A DNA stretch of 64,000 bases, taken from Blastomyces gilchristii SLH14081. Its lineage: Eukaryota; Ascomycota; Eurotiomycetes; Onygenales; Ajellomycetaceae. The stretch spans positions 3,489,558 through 3,553,557 of the forward strand of contig NW_003101679.1 in the NCBI RefSeq assembly GCF_000003855.2. Reading direction: 5' to 3'. Within the stretch, counting starts at the first letter, position 1. Each line of letters opens with the position of its first letter. A program made the position numbers and the translations under genes. The notes below the pieces were generated by a model. It did not search any database. It saw only the letters and a list, made by a program, of their open reading frames with translations, and was not told where the DNA came from. Of this stretch, positions 11,271 through 21,485 are shown piece by piece.

Positions 11271-12560
11271 TCCTGTGATGAAGCTTACATCAGAATGTGT
11301 ATTGATTGTCAGATATTGCAGAAATCTGATACCAGATTAATAGAACTGTAGGATAACTTCTACTGTATATGCAATTGATTTCTCATCATCATGCATGAAA
11401 TTGATATTCTTCTTCATAGAAGTGAATGTAGAATAACAGTCATTCATTAAGAACTTCTTCAGAAGATTTCTTACAAAGAGGGATTAAAACAATATCAATG
11501 AAGTTGAATCTCTATCAATCTTTATACTCAGATAGCAGTTGAAATTCTCTACATTCTTGATCTTGTAATTAGTGATGATTTCAGCTTTGACCCAGTTCAG
11601 ATCATTGATTTTCTAACTGTAGAGACAGACATCATTTATGTAGATAGATATATAGACCTGTCTTTCATCATGAATAAATAGTCTGACATCATAGAAACTG
11701 ATACAGAAGTCTAAGTGTAATAGTATTTTTCACAGCTTCTTATATCATAAGAGTGCTGCTTGTGTAAGACTGTAGAGTCTCTGCATCAACTTATATATAA
11801 GATTATTATAATCTTCACAGAATTCTGTGAATTGATTCATATATATCTATTCATCAGCAGACAGTTGAGTATTTAAAAAAGCAGTCATTATATCAATTGA
11901 CAGAATGTATCAGCCTCAGAATGCTGAGATTGCTATGAGAGCTTGAGAGATGAATGCAGAGATGACAGGTGCAAAGATTCTTGAGTAATTGACTTTCTTC
12001 TATTAATGATTTTCACAGACAACTCAGTAGATCTTATAGTGAATAATCTCATTTATATTATTAAACTTTTTGTTAAATACTCATTGACTGTGAAGAACAC
12101 TCATTTGTGATATTCTCTCTATAAGTTATCAGATCTCTATCTATTTCAAAGAGTTAATCTCTTTAACACAGATCTTATAATAATACTTTCATTTCATAAA
12201 ACCTTTGACATATGTGAGATTTTTCAGGATTGAAAGTGCAGTGATCTTGAAATTGATGAGTAGGTTTTCAAGACTGTTGCTTACTGAAGATTCTTTTACT
12301 GTAGATTCTCTCACTATAGTGATATCTCTTGTAGATGTCAGAGAATTATCAGATTCAACTGTGAATTCTGAGAAGTTCAGTGTATTCTGCACTAAAAAGA
12401 TAGATATTCTCATGAATATATCATAGTGAATCCATCAATTATTAGTAGATATAAGAAATAATGAACACTCAGGTTGAATTTTCTCATCAATGAACAGATT
12501 ATCAATTGATGAATCAGAAATTACTGCAATCTCTTAACAGACTGTAGTGAGTAGGTCTTA
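11270..12560 (-). pseudogene. Copia-2a reverse transcriptase and integrase-RT linker
   Basis: Degenerate Copia RT. The catalytic box, YVDD in the family, reads YIND here (11631-11642), so the first catalytic Asp has become Asn by G-to-A. Upstream, 12189-12413 is a 74-codon open piece of the integrase-RT linker. It aligns with the same stretch in the deleted copy at the window end (LVQNTLNF, STRDIT, ITAL-I-KNLT). Many stops. The product would have made cDNA; it is inactive. Confidence 0.85.
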
Positions 12561-13547
12561 TATTATCAAAGAAATTGCTGCAGCTGCTTTGCAGGCTGCA
12601 TTGAGTAGACTCTTCAGATTGTGTATTATCAGTATCAATGAATTGACAAGATAAAGATTCTTCTGAAAGATGATGTCTTTTGATATGTATAAATACCTGT
12701 TGAAGGAATCAATCAATCTATAATTAATAAAATCATTATATTTCACAAAAATCAACTCTTTGAAATGAGGAGTCATCTTATTAATGAGTTTGAAGACTAT
12801 CTTCAACAATGCTTTACAACCTTATCAGTGAATGCTGCATGTAGAAGGTAGAGCTTCAAGCTAGGCCTTATACAGTGTAATTGACTTTGTGTTTTCAGAG
12901 CTCTTATACAATATTGTTGAGATTGATATGAGATTAAGTAGCTCTGTGACTGTAATAACTGTCTTATCTCACATTCTTTTCAGAGCTAATGAGTCTATTA
13001 ATAGTGATTGAGGCTTCTCAATGATCAAACTAATCAATTATTTGAATACTTCATCTTACTGTAAAGTATAAGAGAAAGTCAGCTCTGACTTTATTTCTTC
13101 ACTGAGTATATATGCTGTGACTGTATTTGAATTCAATTCTTCACAGTCTGAGTGAATGATTGCAATGCCACATCTCAGCAGATTCTTGATGAATTGATTA
13201 AAGATTCATAGATATCTCAATGTCTCATTCTTGCATTTCAATAGGAATATTCATCTCATACAGGTGGCATCATCTGTAATTATCATTGCAAGCTTCTTAC
13301 CAGTGTAAGATAATATATTTTCAGTTCCGAGAGTCTCATCATCACTGAATATATTCACTTAAATCTTCAAGGCCTTGCAGGTGACACAATGTGGTGTGAA
13401 ATTCTTGTAGAATGCATGTTTCTGTTTAGTCTTGATACATGTGACACAGAATGATAATTCCTTCAAGCTGATAATGATAATATTAAATCATCAGTCTCTG
13501 ATCATTTTTAATATACTATTTTCACTGATATCATCAAGTTAATGATG
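12560..13547 (-). pseudogene. Copia-2a integrase remnant
   Basis: Position between protease and RT is as expected for Ty1/Copia. The C-terminal piece (12558-12809) is recognisable: KIVFKLINKMTPH...YRLIDSFNRYLYISKDIIF resembles the conserved stretch before the GKGY-type tail in Copia integrases, with 'YRLWDP...SRDVIF' as the family pattern. The catalytic core (about 12900-13450) is stop-ridden and I could not place all DDE residues. Confidence 0.7.
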
Positions 13548-14200
13548 TCACTTATCTATCAGAAGCTGTCTCAGAAGAACTGCAGATAATTGAGATAAAG
13601 ATAAGATAATAAAGAAATCAGTATCTGAATTCTTAGAGCTGATTAACTGTTCAATCTTCTCACAGCTTAATAATCTCAAAGACTCAGCATTCAGATCATA
13701 ATCTGTTGAGATTGTCTTTAGTTTCTGAATAATTATATATATCACTACTTCATACATCAGGTAGTTCATAACATCATGAAATGTCATTAGACTGTCGGAT
13801 AGAATGTAAATATTATTATGAGACAGATGAACATAGAAGATATCACTGTTGATAGATGATAGAAACTCGAAGTAGTTCTCAGCATTAACATGCATATGAA
13901 AGTGAATATAACTCTGACACTTTATAAGTTCTGCAGAGATCAGATTTGCACATAGTTCTGATACATAGTATATATAGTTGAATTCTATCAATCTTTCACT
14001 TATGAGGATGGACACAGTGCTGATACTCTGAATCTTCAGAATGGCCTTGTTAATCACTTCAACTATTGAACTGTTAATTGCTATATGCTCTGAAAATCAT
14101 GATCTATCACTCGCGATGTGGCATCCAGCGCCACTATCTCACATAGTGAGGGAATTCTTGTGGGGTTTCATGAAACAGGCTGGCACATTGATAACCTCTG
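13548..14200 (-). pseudogene. Copia-2a protease
   Basis: An unmutated island at about 14105-14180 encodes the active-site stretch DSGAGCHIASD, matching the Copia DSGA.xH protease motif. The downstream half (13548-14057) is a 169-codon open frame with a YYVSELCANLISAEL block, equivalent to the conserved YVPGL..NLLS region. It continues into the pre-integrase domain. The catalytic Asp is intact, unlike Copia-1. The whole polyprotein is still broken up- and downstream. Confidence 0.85.
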
Positions 14201-14329
14201 CGAGATTTGTTATCTGAAAGGTCTCTGATTTATCTGTAATAAATAGTTGAGTTCTACTCTCACTATTGTTCTTCTTTTCTTTGAATTTCTTTATTCTTGC
14301 AGTGTTGTAAATTCTTCAATTATTCAGAG

Positions 14330-15500
14330 CACTGTCTGAATTAATCAATCAACAGATGTCAAAGTGAGATCTCTCACATTCAGAACATGTAGATGGATTT
14401 CTCAATCCCTGATAGTTTCAGAAGCTCTATTGAGTACTATTATGACTACATTCAGTACAGCCTTCACAGGCTGAATTTGATGTATTGTTATTGTTAGAAT
14501 TAATAGGTGTAGTGATTATTGTAGCTATTGTAGCAGTGTTAGCTGCACAATCTGTATTCTGTAGATTCTTTTTATCTTTTAAAGAATCAAGTCACAAGCG
14601 AATCTCCTTTATGAGAAGATTAACATTCAATACCACAGCTGTGAATTTGAAATCCTGTATCTTCTCAATCTTCTTCTGAATATAATTTCTTCAATTGTTG
14701 AGTAGAACTGAGTAGAAGATATTAAATATTCATATATCTGAGAGAAAAGCATTCATCATCTTCAATTTCATAATAGCAGATTGAAACTTATTAAAGAATG
14801 TGTGTAGATTGATGATCTGCGTATCATCAAGTGATATGAATTCCAGAACTGTCTCACAGTGTAACTGTGTTTTGAGAACAGAGTATTTCTATTCAATTGC
14901 ATTTCAGAGAATATAAGTGATCTGATTTTCATTATATTTGAAGAAATGTGATCTGACACCTGCATTCAGAGAGTTTGAGATGAATGTATAGAGTCTCTGA
15001 TTTCTGGTATCTCAGAATGATGCTCATTTATCATCTCTTTGTAGAGAGTTCTGAGTCTATTATTTCTCTATCATATATCAACACTGTACATCAATCAGTT
15101 TCAATTTCATGAAGATACTTTGTGTGATGTAATTAAATGTATCAGTTAGACTGTTTAACCTCACAGCATTCTTGACATCTTTCTTGAATTAAGAGATTGC
15201 CTTGTCAACATGACTATTCAGTTCATAAAGATTGAATTTCAATCTTTCATCAAGATTAGAATCTCATGTGACTGTATGAGCTGTTGAGATAGTAGCAGGA
15301 TAATTATTGATATCTTGTGATCAATCTGTAGAGAATCTCTGTTGATGAAGTTTTTTCAGCTGTAATTTGAGTTCTAGAACTCTTCACTTCTTCTTCTTCT
15401 TCATCTCAAATGTCATCTTGAGATGTTTCATCTGTTGATTTGATATTAGCTCGTCTGAACAGTTGACTTCATGAAAGTCAGTATTAAGCTATTCAGTAGA
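14330..15500 (-). pseudogene. gag: Copia-2a gag remnant
   Basis: Aligns with the open gag frame of the deletion derivative at 63300-63817, but here it is broken by stops. A zinc-knuckle-like CSECERSHFDIC lies at about 14365-14400. The UBN2-type gag fold region spans about 14480-15000. The N-terminal 500 bp is stop-ridden and I can only assign it by position. Confidence 0.75.
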
Positions 15501-15778
15501 TTGAGAAGCCGGCCTGATCATGTCAGAAGCTGTATTCAAACCAGCTTTAAATTAAGAGAAGGTTTCAGAGTGTTGATCAATGAAGCTTTTAAATACTTCA
15601 GAAGAATGTTCACTGACAGAGTATAAGTGTGAAGAATTATCATCAACTGAATCAGTGAATAGAACACGAGATTGTAAATGTGTATATAAGTGGGATTGTA
15701 TTGAATCTGCTGTCTTGATGTTTGTTTTATTGAATTCTTGTCAATATTATTCTCTTTTTCTTTCTTTTTTTTTTGCAA
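15501..15778 (-). other. Copia-2a leader, low-complexity
   Basis: Between the gag start and the LTR lies AT-rich leader with homopurine runs on the minus strand (AAAAAAAAAGAAAG at about 15760-15775). I see no convincing coding frame and no clear tRNA primer-binding site; mutation may have erased it. Confidence 0.5.
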
Positions 15779-16069
15779 TGTGATGTGTTTTCTACAAGCC
15801 TCTTTTTTTTAAGTGAGCAGTAGTATTATTGATCAACACAATCTCAATTCTGATAGAATAAGATGATTTTAACCTCTGATGAGTGTATCGAATGAAGCAG
15901 TAGTTAAAATAATGATTATATTGACAAGGAATTCTGAATTGACAGTGATTTTACATAAAACAGGTCTGATAACCTGTGAAAGGTGTAAAGCTTGTGTGAT
16001 TGAAAGGTTACTAGCTTGTGGAAAGTTATATAGTAGAAGAATTAGTAAGCCAGATCACGTGACCTGACA
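15779..16069 (-). repeat. Copia-2a 5' LTR
   Basis: Reading minus, it starts TGTCAGGTCACGTGATC at 16069 and probably ends in ...CACATCACA near 15779, about 290 bp. About 95 bp of the starting part recurs at 62696-62790, next to a polypurine tract, which fixes the LTR edge. The inner boundary is an estimate. A 62-codon frame on the opposite strand (15879-16067) is an LTR shadow. Confidence 0.8.
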
Positions 16070-17170
16070 ATAACTTTATAAATGTCTGAGAACTTTGCAG
16101 TTATGAAAACTGAGCTTCAGATATCAGAGAAATACTGAGATCTTACAGAGATATTCAGTTCAGCTGAGATAGCTAAGCTTTTATCTCATTATAAGAACAA
16201 TCTAATAATAAATTTAGTAGAAGAATAGAAAATCTTCTGAGAATTAATCTATAAGCTCTCTTATTATAAGACAGAGATCTTATAAGCTTGTATAGAGAAG
16301 AATCTGAAGAATGACTTTATTTGATCTTCACAGATCTCTGTAGCAGTCTCTGTGATATTTATAAAGAAGAAGAATAAAGATCTCAGATTGTATATAAATC
16401 ACTACAATCTGAACTTCAAGACTATAAAGAGTTACTATTCTCTATCTCTGATTAAGAATGTGATCAACTGTCTCACAGACGCTGTCAAATTCATATAAGT
16501 GTTTATAATTAATATATATACATAGCTGTAAATACAGTCTGAGAATGAATAAAAGACTGTCTTTAGAATTACACTGAGATTATTTAAATATCTAGTGATA
16601 TCTTTTGATTTAGCTAATATCTTTATAATATTTCAGTCTTTTATTTATAAAACACTTCATGTATATCTTAATGTCTTTATAGTAATATATGTGAATGATA
16701 TGATAATGTACTCTGTGAAGAAGAAAGAACACACTGAGTGTGTATAAACTGTGATAAAGGTCTTGAATGCGGCAGAACTGTATATTAAGCTCACAAAGTG
16801 CAACTTCAGTAGTCACTGAATTAATTTTCTACAATATGTAATCAATACAGATAATATTCAGATGAAACCTTTATAAGTTAAGACTATTTTATTATAACTG
16901 AAGTTAACTAGTATTTATAAGATTCAGATCTTTCTGAGTTTTGTAAATTTCTATAAATAGTGTATCTTTGTATTTATAAGAATCTTCTTAGCTCTTACAG
17001 ACATACTGAAGAGTGAAAATAAGAAGAAGTCATTTTATAAATAAAGAATGAAAAGATTGTTAAGAAGAGAGAGTTATAAAAACTTTCTTACTTCAGAATC
17101 TTATGAGATTTTTATAAGATTAAAACAGATATTCATAGATATAGTAATACTACTTTACTTTAATCTCTTA
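16070..17170 (+). mobile_element. Gypsy-2a, segment 1 (RT)
   Basis: A second Ty3/Gypsy family. A degenerate pol frame starts near ATG 16082 and contains an NKDLRL...YNLN block (about 16372-16410). An FDLANIF-IFQSFI block follows (about 16604-16650), equivalent to F.L.NAP..FQ..I, and the catalytic box. The box reads YVND (16688-16699), its first Asp changed to Asn. Gag and protease are missing because Copia-2a occupies the 5' side. It ends in the 12-bp duplication of SINE-2 (17159-17170). Confidence 0.88.
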
Positions 17171-17556
17171 TCATTATTATTACTATTATTCTTTCATTAT
17201 ACTGATATGCAACCGAAGCTTATGATGAGTTCTTGCATGATGTTAAATACAGATCAAGTGTTGATTGTACAGGAGGAAATACAGGTGTTGAGACCATGTC
17301 AAGATAACAAGAACATAGAAAAATACAAAGAAGTGACAATTAGATACATGTAATAATAACTTCTCAGCCCAGCAATATAGAGCAATTTATTAAAGCAATT
17401 TATACACCTGTGTATTTATTAGAAACCTGAGGTGCTTGAGTTCTCGATTTAATGTATTCTCTGCGGGTTTTAAACCAAAATATCTTGACTTCCCACATCA
17501 AGGTGCTATCAGGTGGCCGCATTAACCATTCAGTCACTAAGGCTTTTAATCTCTTA
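17159..17556. repeat. 12-bp target-site duplication flanking SINE-2
   Basis: tttaatctctta occurs at 17159-17170 and 17545-17556. The empty site is seen in Gypsy-2b near 42450, where the sequence is continuous. Confidence 0.9.
17171..17543 (-). mobile_element. SINE-2, older mutated SINE copy
   Basis: Same 373-bp SINE as 1571-1943 and 43369-43743, in minus orientation with its (TTA)n-like tail at 17171. The A box survives in degraded form. The B box ggttcgaaacc has become ggtttaaaacc, losing the CpG. Transitions are many more than in the other two copies, so it is an older insertion or was hit by the mutational process. Confidence 0.9.
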
Positions 17557-18115
17557 CTCTTAATTAGATTAAAGACAGATATCTTCTTCTTTGTAATTTC
17601 AGAAATAGTCTTACAACTACAGTTAAATAAGAACTGAGTTTCAGTGATGTTTTTCTCACAGAAGATACAACTTATAGAGATTAACTATGACATTTATAAT
17701 CAGAAGCTTCTTATAATAGTGAAATTCTTTTATCACTGATATTACTACTTTAAGAGTCTTATAACAGTGATTACTGTTAGAACTGATTATAATAACTTAT
17801 AATAGTTTACTTTAATTAAGAAACTCTTATAATAATAGATCTGCTGAGTTTAGAAAATGAGTGAGTTCTGATTCAAGATAGAGTATATTAAGAAAACTAA
17901 GAACTCAGTAGACAGACTCTCTCACAGGTCTGACTATGTTAAAAAGACTAGAGTGATAGATACAGACAAACTAGAGAAGATAGAAAAACCTTATAGAATG
18001 CTCAGACTGAGTATTATAAACAGATTAACTGAAGAGTCTCTTAATCTCTTATAAGAGAAGAAGAAAAAGAGAGAGAAAAAGTCTGTATAACTACTCTCTA
18101 TAACACTAAGAGTTA
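17545..18115 (+). mobile_element. Gypsy-2a, segment 2 (RNase H)
   Basis: Continuation of Gypsy-2a past SINE-2, colinear with 42450-43020 of Gypsy-2b. It carries the RNase H-like part of pol, including an INYDIYNQKLLIIVKFF block (about 17678-17730) equivalent to E.NY.IYD.ELLAIV. Several stops. It ends with the 13-bp duplication acactaagagtta (18103-18115) made by LINE-A. Confidence 0.85.
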
Positions 18116-19866
18116 GTGAATTCAACATACAACCGCTCCACCACGAACTCGCTCGATTTTTCGAATAAGAACCCGCCGATAGATCCATCGAAAAGCCCTC
18201 GATCATACGAGCATTCTGACCCCATCACCGACCGCATACCCTGTGTGGTGGTGGAGTTATCCAGCCAAACGTGAACCGGACGTTGTTCGAAGCTCCTGTG
18301 TGGGATTATCCCCCATTCTCCCCTACCACACCACAACCCCGGGCCAGAGTGCCATACAAATTGTAAGGTGAAGTGACCTAGCCATATGCACCAATCTTCT
18401 CGATTTTGGAAGATCCCCGACCTGTAGTTGTGGAGATATCCGAGGAGCGACCTCCGCGAAAACCCTGTCCATCTTTGATGTTCCAAAACACCAACGCCAA
18501 GTCTCACCCTCGTACCGCCCTTCCCAATCTGGCCCATCCCCGGCAGAAAAATACAAAAAGATACCTCGGCGATAATATCAAGCACATAATCAACAGACTC
18601 TTCTGAAGTGCAATCTCCACGGTCCATCGCCTGTGTATCTAGACTTCAACACCAAGTCTCACCCTTGTACTACCCCTCTCAATCTGGCCCATCCCCAGCA
18701 GAATGATACAAAAAGATACCTTGACAACAGCATTCAATATATAATCAGTGAACAATGAGTCAACAGCACATCAACAACTATAAAATCAGTATATCTCAAG
18801 ATCTGACTGAGCCTTTGATCCCTGCACAGTGAGATATATTAAATCTAGTTTTAATATCTCAATATTCAATAGATTCTGTAAGAGATTGAGAACAGCAACA
18901 CTAGATTTCTATTGAATTTGAGAATTAACTCTATATTGATATAATCATTGACAAAGTCTTCTATTTTGAGATATAAATAACCAGTTTCTCTACATCCTGC
19001 TGACAATATTTACATTATCATATAGAAACAGACTTATATTCTCTATAATATCAAGACTCTGAAGAGAGAAAGTCTTGATAGAGAGTATACAGTAGTGCAT
19101 ATCTTAGCAGTTTCTATCTCATTCTTCTACAGCAGTTAATGCAAAAAAAAAAGATCTTAGAAATAGTTTTTTACTTCTCTTGAAAAAGTAAGGTGTTTTT
19201 CTCTGAGTTTTATACAATATTCTTACAAAGAATTAAAAACAGAGTTGTTTTCTGTCATAATTTCATATTCTTTTAAGTAAGAATTACTTTTTCAGTGACT
19301 GAAGAGCTTTTATTAATACTTAATTCTCTTTTACACTCTTTATTGACTGATTTGAGTTGCATACTTGTTATGTGAGAAGAATTGAATGATTTAGAATAAA
19401 ATTGAATAGTTTTAATCAATTTCTCTGTAAAAAATTGACTTATTTTTTGTCAGTTTTTCTCTCAAAAACTGTCATATTATCTGATTTATTATTAATTGAT
19501 ATCATACTTTTTCTCACTGTATTTCAAGAAAGAGTTTGTAAAGATTTTATTGATTTATCTTAAAAATCACTTTTAGTTTATTAGATTCTCTTCAAAAATC
19601 TAACCTAGTTACTGAACTAGTGTGAAAAAAAATCAGGTGTTTTATACATAAAAGTCTTTCATTCTTCTTTTGAAACAGTCTGATTAACTTTTCAATTGAA
19701 AATAGACTAATAAATCTCTCAACTGAAACAGTCTGACCAACTTTTCATTTGAAAATAGATTAATAAACCTCTCAATTGAAACAGTCTGACCAACTTTTCA
19801 TTTGAAAATATACTGATAAATCTCTCAATTGAAACAGTCTGATCAACTTTTCATTCAGTGAGTAAA
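18116..19866 (+). promoter_or_regulatory. LINE-A 5' UTR with tandem repeats
   Basis: The first 450 bp are GC-rich and hardly mutated, in contrast to the rest of the element. A block beginning ccaagtctcaccc and including caatctggcccatcccc occurs twice (about 18497-18600 and 18652-18750, period 155 bp). A second repeat, four copies of a 53-bp unit starting gaaacagtctga, lies just before ORF1. Internal promoters of LINEs sit here; that this region is the promoter is inference. A 173-codon minus-strand frame at 18106-18627 is probably chance. Confidence 0.7.
19672..19860 (+). repeat. 53-bp tandem repeat before LINE ORF1 (four units)
   Basis: Units begin at 19672, 19724, 19778 and 19831, each starting gaaacagtctga and containing cttttcatttgaaaata. 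The equivalent place in LINE-B (about 36957-37090) has three units, so copy number varies between copies. Confidence 0.9.
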
Positions 19867-21396
19867 ATGAGTTCAAGAGTACACTCAGTTGATGTGGAAA
19901 AAGATGTTTTCCCAGATGTCATTCCTGAGATTGAAATTCTAAAGAGAAGAAAGAAGGAAGAAATAGAGAAATAATAAGTTCTCAAAATACAGAAACTGAA
20001 AAAAGTAAGCAAAATTCTTGGAAAACAGTATCTGAGTAAGAAGAATGAAGAAGTTCTGTTAATTCTTCATGCTCAGGCTAGACAACTACAAGAAGTGATC
20101 AAGTTCAAACTTGGAATTTCAAACACAATTCAAAAAACATTGAAATCTTCCAGTACAGTCACTGACTCTTTTTCATCTTCTACTTCTTCATCTTCTTCTT
20201 CAAATTAGAAGAAAACATATGCTCAAGTAGCAGAATCTGCTGTCTTCAAACCTGCTAGTTCAAAATCTGCTCAAAATTCTGAGAAATCTGAGAAGAATAT
20301 TTCTCAGATCTCTGTTCATAGAAAGAAAAAAAAAGAAATACAAAAAGAGAAGAACTTTCAAATCTTCAGAAACAGAAGACTTATTCTCAAAGTCTCAAAT
20401 CAGAAGAGCTTATAAAAAAATAAGCTAAACTCAAATCTCATTTTCAGAATTAGAAATGAAATTAATCAGCAGTTCTATTCTCAGTTAATGACTGATATTG
20501 AAGTTCAAAAATCAGTTATAGCTTCAATTGAGCTATCTTTCTTTAAAAACTCTATTATTTTGACTATAATGTCTGAATTCAGTGCAGAATTTCTCATTCA
20601 GAATGAGAATCTCTGAAAATCAGCAATAGAATCTCTACTGAATACAATAATTCTATCTGAAAGATATGAAAAGTGAGACAAATTCATTCTTCATAATATT
20701 TCAGTTGAAATTTTTGACTGTGAGGAAGAAATACTGCTTCTCAAAAATGAATTAGAAGAATACAATTCTATTCAACTGAGAAAAGAGTCTGTATGACTTA
20801 ATTCAATTGAGTTCAGACAGAGCAGAAGAAATGCCTCTATTCTAGTATATACAAAGATACTTGAATAATCAAGAATCTCTGAAGTAAGAGTAGCAGATTT
20901 GAAAATGAGAGTTCATGAATACAAAGATTCAAGAATGAATCTCAAAGCTCAAACACAGTGTTCAAACTGTCAAAGATATGAACACTTTGCAATCTCTTGT
21001 TTCAGAGACTCAAAATGCACATTCTGTGCTAGAGATCATAAAACTAGTGAGTATAAATGTGAAACATGCTCAAAAAGAGGTGAAATATGTCAATATACTC
21101 TGCTTAAGTGCTCCAATTGCAAAGAAAAACATGCATCTAGCTCAAAAGAATGTGTATTTACTCCAAGAACTCAGAAGAACTGGAGAAAAGATGAAGCTCA
21201 AAGTGAATCTAAAACTGAAGAGAAAAGTCAAGCTAGTAAATCCACAACTGCAAGCTCAAAAAGAAGAAACTCTCAACTATATAGATCTTTAAACTTCAAT
21301 TCTCCAGCTAAATGTAAACAGAATTTGAATTCTCAAACACCTGTTAAGATTAGAGAATTGAGAAATGACTCTGATAATAAACTAGATAGAATGTAA
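19867..21396 (+). pseudogene. LINE-A ORF1 (nucleic-acid-binding protein)
   Basis: A 510-codon frame from ATG 19867 to TAA 21394, with about eight internal stops in otherwise intact phase. LINE-B ORF1 is exactly the same length (1530 bp). The C-terminal 165 codons (20899-21396) are open and hold Cys/His knuckles. These are CSNCQRYEHFAISC, then CTFCARDHKTSEYKC, CETC and CSNCKEKHASSSKEC (about 20960-21150), a multi-knuckle array typical of Tad/I ORF1. It binds LINE RNA in the RNP. N-terminal half is Lys/Ser-rich. Confidence 0.9.
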
Positions 21397-21485
21397 GCAG
21401 TTGAGATTCCTGCTTTTCAAAATAGTTATAATCTACTATCTGGTGATAGTGATTAGATTCTACTATATCTTCACTCTCTTTTAGT

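Larger units (their letters stand above)
10919..16069 (-). mobile_element. Copia-2a, Ty1/Copia element truncated by Gypsy-1b
   Basis: A minus-strand Copia element with the Pseudoviridae-type order read from the right: LTR (to 16069), gag, zinc knuckle, protease, integrase, RT, RNase H. Its 3' end is cut at 10919 by Gypsy-1b. The RNase H and protease active-site stretches are strikingly unmutated, while most other parts are RIP-like. The outer LTR end (TGTCAGGTCAC) lies at 16069 directly against Gypsy-2a, so this element inserted in Gypsy-2a. Confidence 0.92.

Noticed and set aside
12205..12426. 73-codon plus-strand frame
   Set aside because: Exact antisense of the Copia-2a integrase-RT linker piece; no independent support.
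18106..18627. 173-codon minus-strand frame
   Set aside because: It lies antisense in the unmutated LINE 5' UTR, starts in tandem-repeat DNA, crosses the LINE boundary at 18116 and shows no domain. LINE-B does not preserve it.
19672..19860. CRISPR-like array
   Set aside because: Units are directly adjacent with no unique spacers, and the context is a eukaryotic LINE 5' UTR.
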